Source of the DNA: a bacterium
GTDB taxonomy: Bacteria; Bacteroidota; Ignavibacteria; Kapaibacteriales; UBA961
Assembly: GCA_022844575.1 (NCBI GenBank)
Contig: JALHLL010000008.1
Span: forward strand, 1 to 8,804
Direction of reading: 5' to 3'
DNA length: 8,804 nt
The position numbers and the translations under genes are program-made. The notes below the pieces were generated by a model, which was given only the letters and a program-made list of their open reading frames with translations, did not search any database and was not told the DNA's origin. Shown here piece after piece: positions 6,092 through 8,804 of the stretch. Each line of letters starts with the position of its first letter. Within the stretch, counting starts at the first letter, position 1.

Positions 6092-7561
6092 TTAGAACAA
6101 AGCCGCAGCCCACCGGTATCGTGCAATAGCTTCAAAGTAGTCCGTAAGAGCATCTACTTCCTTTTCGGCGGCTTGAGCTGTAAATCGCTCACGAAAATTT
6201 ACTCGAAAAATATCGCTCTCACCGCGTGTAAACAACTCCCGCTCAGCTTCCTCTAACCTTTCCGCAGCAATTCTTTCATTTCGAGCAACCTGATACTGTT
6301 CAAAGTTTGCCAATAACTCCGAAGCGGCATCATCTACCTCTGCCTGCACATCTCTTTGCATCAGTAGTAGCTTGATGTCTGTTGCTTGTTGTTTGATTTC
6401 CGCTTCAGCAAGTTGTCCACCCGCATCTCTAAACAAAAGCGGCATCGAAAAATCAACACCTATTTTATAGTCCAAACGATTCGTTAGTGACTCATTCAAG
6501 CGTTCGGAAAAAGGAGCAAATTTTAAGGTAATATCCGGTTTCCATTGTTCATTGGCAAAATCACGAGAAATATCGGCAAGTTTTCTCTCGGCTCGATTGA
6601 GGGCAATTTCGGGTCTCCGTGTTAATGCCCCTATTCTATCTTGTTTATATTGCTCAATGGGTAATACGGCTACATTCGGGAAATCGGGCGGTATAACATT
6701 ATCAGGTATATCCGTAGGTGTACCATCCTTACCCCATAAAAAAAGCTGAAAAGAAATTGTCATTTTTTCATATGTACGTCTTGCTTTGATAAGGGAACCC
6801 AATCTCCTTTGTATTTCCTGATAATTTTCTACGGAATCAATAAGTGGTCTTTCGCCGTATCGTATTTGCTCATTAATCCCTTCAGCTCTTACTAAGGAGA
6901 GCTGTAATACTCTATTATTGATCTCAAACTTTTTATAAGCACCTACCCAATCCCAGTATTTTTCAGAAGCTTTTCTGAATAACTCATTACGGGTTTGAAT
7001 GAGTTCCTTTTCTGCAATGCCTGGTTGTACTTCGGCTTTTAATATCTGCGAACGATTTTTATCAATCATTATATTACGCCAAAGCGGTACGGCAATGCCT
7101 GCGGATGCCTCTCCTGAAAGCGGTGTTGTATAGTCTTGGTCAAAAAAGCCGAGATTTCGTTTCCAACCGGCAAATATTTTTTGCCCCCAATAGAGTGGTA
7201 CTGTCACTTGGGCTTCGGCTGTCTGTTGTTTAAATTTTTCCGTTTCTCTTTTTGCCGTCACTTCCGCATCAAGTCGCGGATCGAGAGTTCCGTAAGCACG
7301 CTTTACTTGTGCTTGGGCATTATCAATACCAAGCTGTGCTCCAACAAGTTTCGGATGATAGGCATTGATATTTGCAAATACTTCTTCAAGTGTCAATCTC
7401 TCCGGCGAAGTGATACGTAATGCACTGTCCTTGCGAAAGGGGAAGGTTTCCTGCTGAGCAAAACTACAGTCCGTACAGAGAAGAATAAGAAAGATTATGA
7501 ACGGTATAGTTTTTACGCACTCAGAAAAATGTAGGTGTGTAAACTCCTTCTTCACAATCAT
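6092..7561 (-). CDS. TolC-family outer-membrane efflux protein
   Basis: The 489-residue precursor has a signal peptide with a long n-region (hydrophobic residues 19-29, probable cleavage after SFA at 35). The mature part contains the two outer-membrane-efflux repeats: about 57-275, opening with LTLEEVFANINAYHPKLVGAQ, and about 310-489, containing RRPEIALNRAERKLADI, long alpha-helical stretches and the closing EVDALTDYFEAIARYRWAAALF. Two strand segments per repeat (for example DITLKFAPFSER and KIGVDFSMPLLFRDAGG) would build the barrel, and the helices the periplasmic tunnel. Trimers of such proteins form the outer-membrane exit duct of tripartite efflux pumps or type I secretion. No membrane-fusion or inner-membrane pump gene is in the window, so substrate and partner are unknown. 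AGGA at 7568-7571, 6 nt upstream, supports the start. The DUF2723-type gene ends 81 bp before it on the same strand. Confidence 0.92.
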   Translation of the reverse strand: MIVKKEFTHLHFSECVKTIPFIIFLILLCTDCSFAQQETFPFRKDSALRITSPERLTLEEVFANINAYHPKLVGAQLGIDNAQAQVKRAYGTLDPRLDAEVTAKRETEKFKQQTAEAQVTVPLYWGQKIFAGWKRNLGFFDQDYTTPLSGEASAGIAVPLWRNIMIDKNRSQILKAEVQPGIAEKELIQTRNELFRKASEKYWDWVGAYKKFEINNRVLQLSLVRAEGINEQIRYGERPLIDSVENYQEIQRRLGSLIKARRTYEKMTISFQLFLWGKDGTPTDIPDNVIPPDFPNVAVLPIEQYKQDRIGALTRRPEIALNRAERKLADISRDFANEQWKPDITLKFAPFSERLNESLTNRLDYKIGVDFSMPLLFRDAGGQLAEAEIKQQATDIKLLLMQRDVQAEVDDAASELLANFEQYQVARNERIAAERLEEAERELFTRGESDIFRVNFRERFTAQAAEKEVDALTDYFEAIARYRWAAALF

Positions 7562-7567
7562 ACTTTA

Positions 7568-7571
7568 TCCT
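7568..7571 (-). promoter_or_regulatory. SD sequence of the tolC-family gene
   Basis: AGGA on the minus strand, 6 nt before the ATG at 7561. It supports the start that gives the unusually long n-region of the signal peptide. No convincing promoter is visible in the 81-bp spacer 7562-7642, nor a terminator for the upstream gene. Confidence 0.5.
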
Positions 7572-7642
7572 AATAATTAAACAAGTTCGGCGGCAATGAC
7601 TTTAGCATACGTTTTTTATTTTGACTCGTATAACCGACTCCC

Positions 7643-8804
7643 TTACTTCAGTCCCATGTTTGAGAAATTTTCCAACTGCTTTTGAGCATACTGTACTGTT
7701 GCGGGATCCTTTTCCATTCGCTCCGCATAATAAGCAGTACTTTGCAAATTCGCCTGTACAGTCTCCGCCATACCTTTATACAAATGACCTTTATGAGATT
7801 TGAGAATAGCAGCTAAACCACCAAAGTCAGGATTATGTTTGATAGGTGTATATGTATCTTTTTCGCTTACGATTCTAAACGCAAGTCCTTCTGGTATCGG
7901 ACGGTAACCACGTATCATCGACTGTTCGGATTGTAGAACATCCATTGTTGCATAGATGGGTCTCTTTGCATAATTATTCGCAATTATCGAATTTAACATT
8001 TTTTCCCATTTCATTTGTACAATTTCATCCCTATAATCGCCTCCGCTTTCAAATTTCTCTAATTCCTGTTCGTATTCATTCATCTCCTTTTTAATGTCGG
8101 TAAATAAGAACGGGTATTTTCTTTGAATATAACGCGGATACCAAGTACGCCGTAGTAATTCCTTTTCAATTAAAACAATATCAGGTCTCACGTTTTCGCA
8201 TGCTTGTTTATACCAAAAGGCGGAACACCAATAATCCCATTGTGCCGATATGATAAGTGTGTTTTTCGGCAATTTTTCTATCATAAATGCCGTATAGTCA
8301 GCAACTGCAGTATCTTTTGATTTATTTGCTTCAGAATAATTTAAGACCAGATTAGATAAAGGAATTATACAGAGTATAATGGCAAGTATAGTAGGCGTAA
8401 AATGCTTTTTCAGTAAAATGTCATAAAGCCATAATAAGCCAAACGAGGTTAATAATAGCACCCCCATTATAGCAAGAGCGAAATAGGGCTCAATATCATG
8501 AATACCATAATTAAAAGAATAAAAAAGACAGCCAACAATTAACAAAAGAGTGAATATACATACAGTTGTTTGCTTTTTCCACAGCCGAATCAAACCCATT
8601 ATTATGATAGGTAAACCAATTATACCGAATTGAAAAGGAATAAGCGAAAAGAACTCCTTTGCATTTTTTTCAAAACTGCCGTTAAACATCCAAATCTGAA
8701 ATTGTTTACCGGAAGCATGATACCAAAACTTATCCCATCCCCTATGAACTTCACCCCAATTAAAATCCGGTAAAGAAGAGCTTCGGAGCGGAACGTACAT
8801 CCAT
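7643..8804 (-). CDS. DUF2723-type membrane glycosyltransferase, C-terminal part (cut by right edge)
   Basis: The frame runs open through the right edge; the methionine at 8800 is preceded by an in-frame Trp codon and is internal, so the 5' part is missing. The visible 386 residues match the later part of DUF2723 (TMEM260-like) proteins. They show YVPLRSSSLPDFNWGE near the start, W-x-x-F-W-Y-H-A-S-GKQF-x-x-WMF, the FNYGIHDIEPYFALA segment and the DYW-x-x-AFWYKQ-x-x-x-NVRPD block. Four hydrophobic segments (about 57-73, 79-95, 105-130 and 135-154, counted from the internal Met) are followed by a long soluble C-terminal domain, probably periplasmic. Human TMEM260 is a protein O-mannosyltransferase using a lipid-linked sugar. 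Bacterial relatives are presumed GT-C enzymes glycosylating exported proteins; that role is inferred here. The tolC-family gene follows 81 bp downstream. Catalytic residues of the first loop lie outside the window. Confidence 0.82.
   Translation of the reverse strand, partial: WMYVPLRSSSLPDFNWGEVHRGWDKFWYHASGKQFQIWMFNGSFEKNAKEFFSLIPFQFGIIGLPIIIMGLIRLWKKQTTVCIFTLLLIVGCLFYSFNYGIHDIEPYFALAIMGVLLLTSFGLLWLYDILLKKHFTPTILAIILCIIPLSNLVLNYSEANKSKDTAVADYTAFMIEKLPKNTLIISAQWDYWCSAFWYKQACENVRPDIVLIEKELLRRTWYPRYIQRKYPFLFTDIKKEMNEYEQELEKFESGGDYRDEIVQMKWEKMLNSIIANNYAKRPIYATMDVLQSEQSMIRGYRPIPEGLAFRIVSEKDTYTPIKHNPDFGGLAAILKSHKGHLYKGMAETVQANLQSTAYYAERMEKDPATVQYAQKQLENFSNMGLK

Noticed and set aside
7136..7420. 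94-codon plus-strand open frame opposite the tolC-family gene
   Set aside because: It lies wholly antisense to the first efflux repeat and signal region, has no SD sequence worth noting and no recognisable domain.
7466..7480. Lipobox at the tolC-family signal peptide (cysteines near residues 29 and 32)
   Set aside because: The residues before each cysteine do not fit L-[AS]-[GA]-C, and a standard signal-peptidase I site (SFA before QQE) follows.
1..8804. tRNA, rRNA, CRISPR array, insertion sequence, integron or prophage
   Set aside because: I looked on both strands and saw no cloverleaf, direct-repeat array, transposase, integrase or flanking inverted repeats; spacers are all about 150 bp or less.

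Overview
The window most likely comes from a Gram-negative bacterium of the Bacteroidota/Chlorobiota (FCB) branch, plausibly near Ignavibacteria or Kapabacteria. The evidence is a DUF3078-type outer-membrane protein, a DUF2723-type (TMEM260-like) membrane glycosyltransferase, a TolC-type outer-membrane protein and a double-OmpA-domain envelope protein. Two upstream regions carry a TAnnTTTG element as in Bacteroidota promoters. Most start codons nevertheless have a purine-rich Shine-Dalgarno (SD) sequence, unlike classical Bacteroides. The species cannot be named from the sequence. The DNA is moderately AT-rich, gene-dense and compact.

Layout from left to right: seven of the eight long genes and the clipped gene at the left edge lie on the minus strand. 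Positions 1-2413 look like one minus-strand transcription unit, read right to left: a 667-residue OmpA-family envelope protein, a single-domain rhodanese 14 bp further on, and the first 18 codons of a 6-phosphofructokinase cut by the left edge. The divergent spacer 2414-2564 separates this unit from the only plus-strand gene (2565-3332), a stand-alone DNA polymerase beta-type nucleotidyltransferase. That gene converges on a GT4-type glycosyltransferase across a 101-bp spacer with no convincing terminator.

Positions 3434-8804 hold a co-oriented minus-strand series, in transcription order: DUF2723-type membrane glycosyltransferase (5' end clipped by the right edge), TolC-family outer-membrane efflux protein, DUF3078 outer-membrane barrel protein, MscL mechanosensitive channel, GT4 glycosyltransferase. 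Hairpins follow tolC, the DUF3078 gene and mscL. The one after mscL is a good intrinsic terminator. The last two leave very little room for a new promoter before the next start codon, so they may be partial terminators inside an operon.

The common theme is the cell envelope: outer-membrane barrels, peptidoglycan anchoring, export, osmotic relief and glycosylation. I found no RNA gene, CRISPR array, insertion sequence, prophage or recognisable defence cassette, and no gap over about 150 bp without a gene. The region reads as ordinary chromosomal backbone. The points most worth a second look are the two non-equivalent OmpA domains, the solitary nucleotidyltransferase, and the hairpins between genes.
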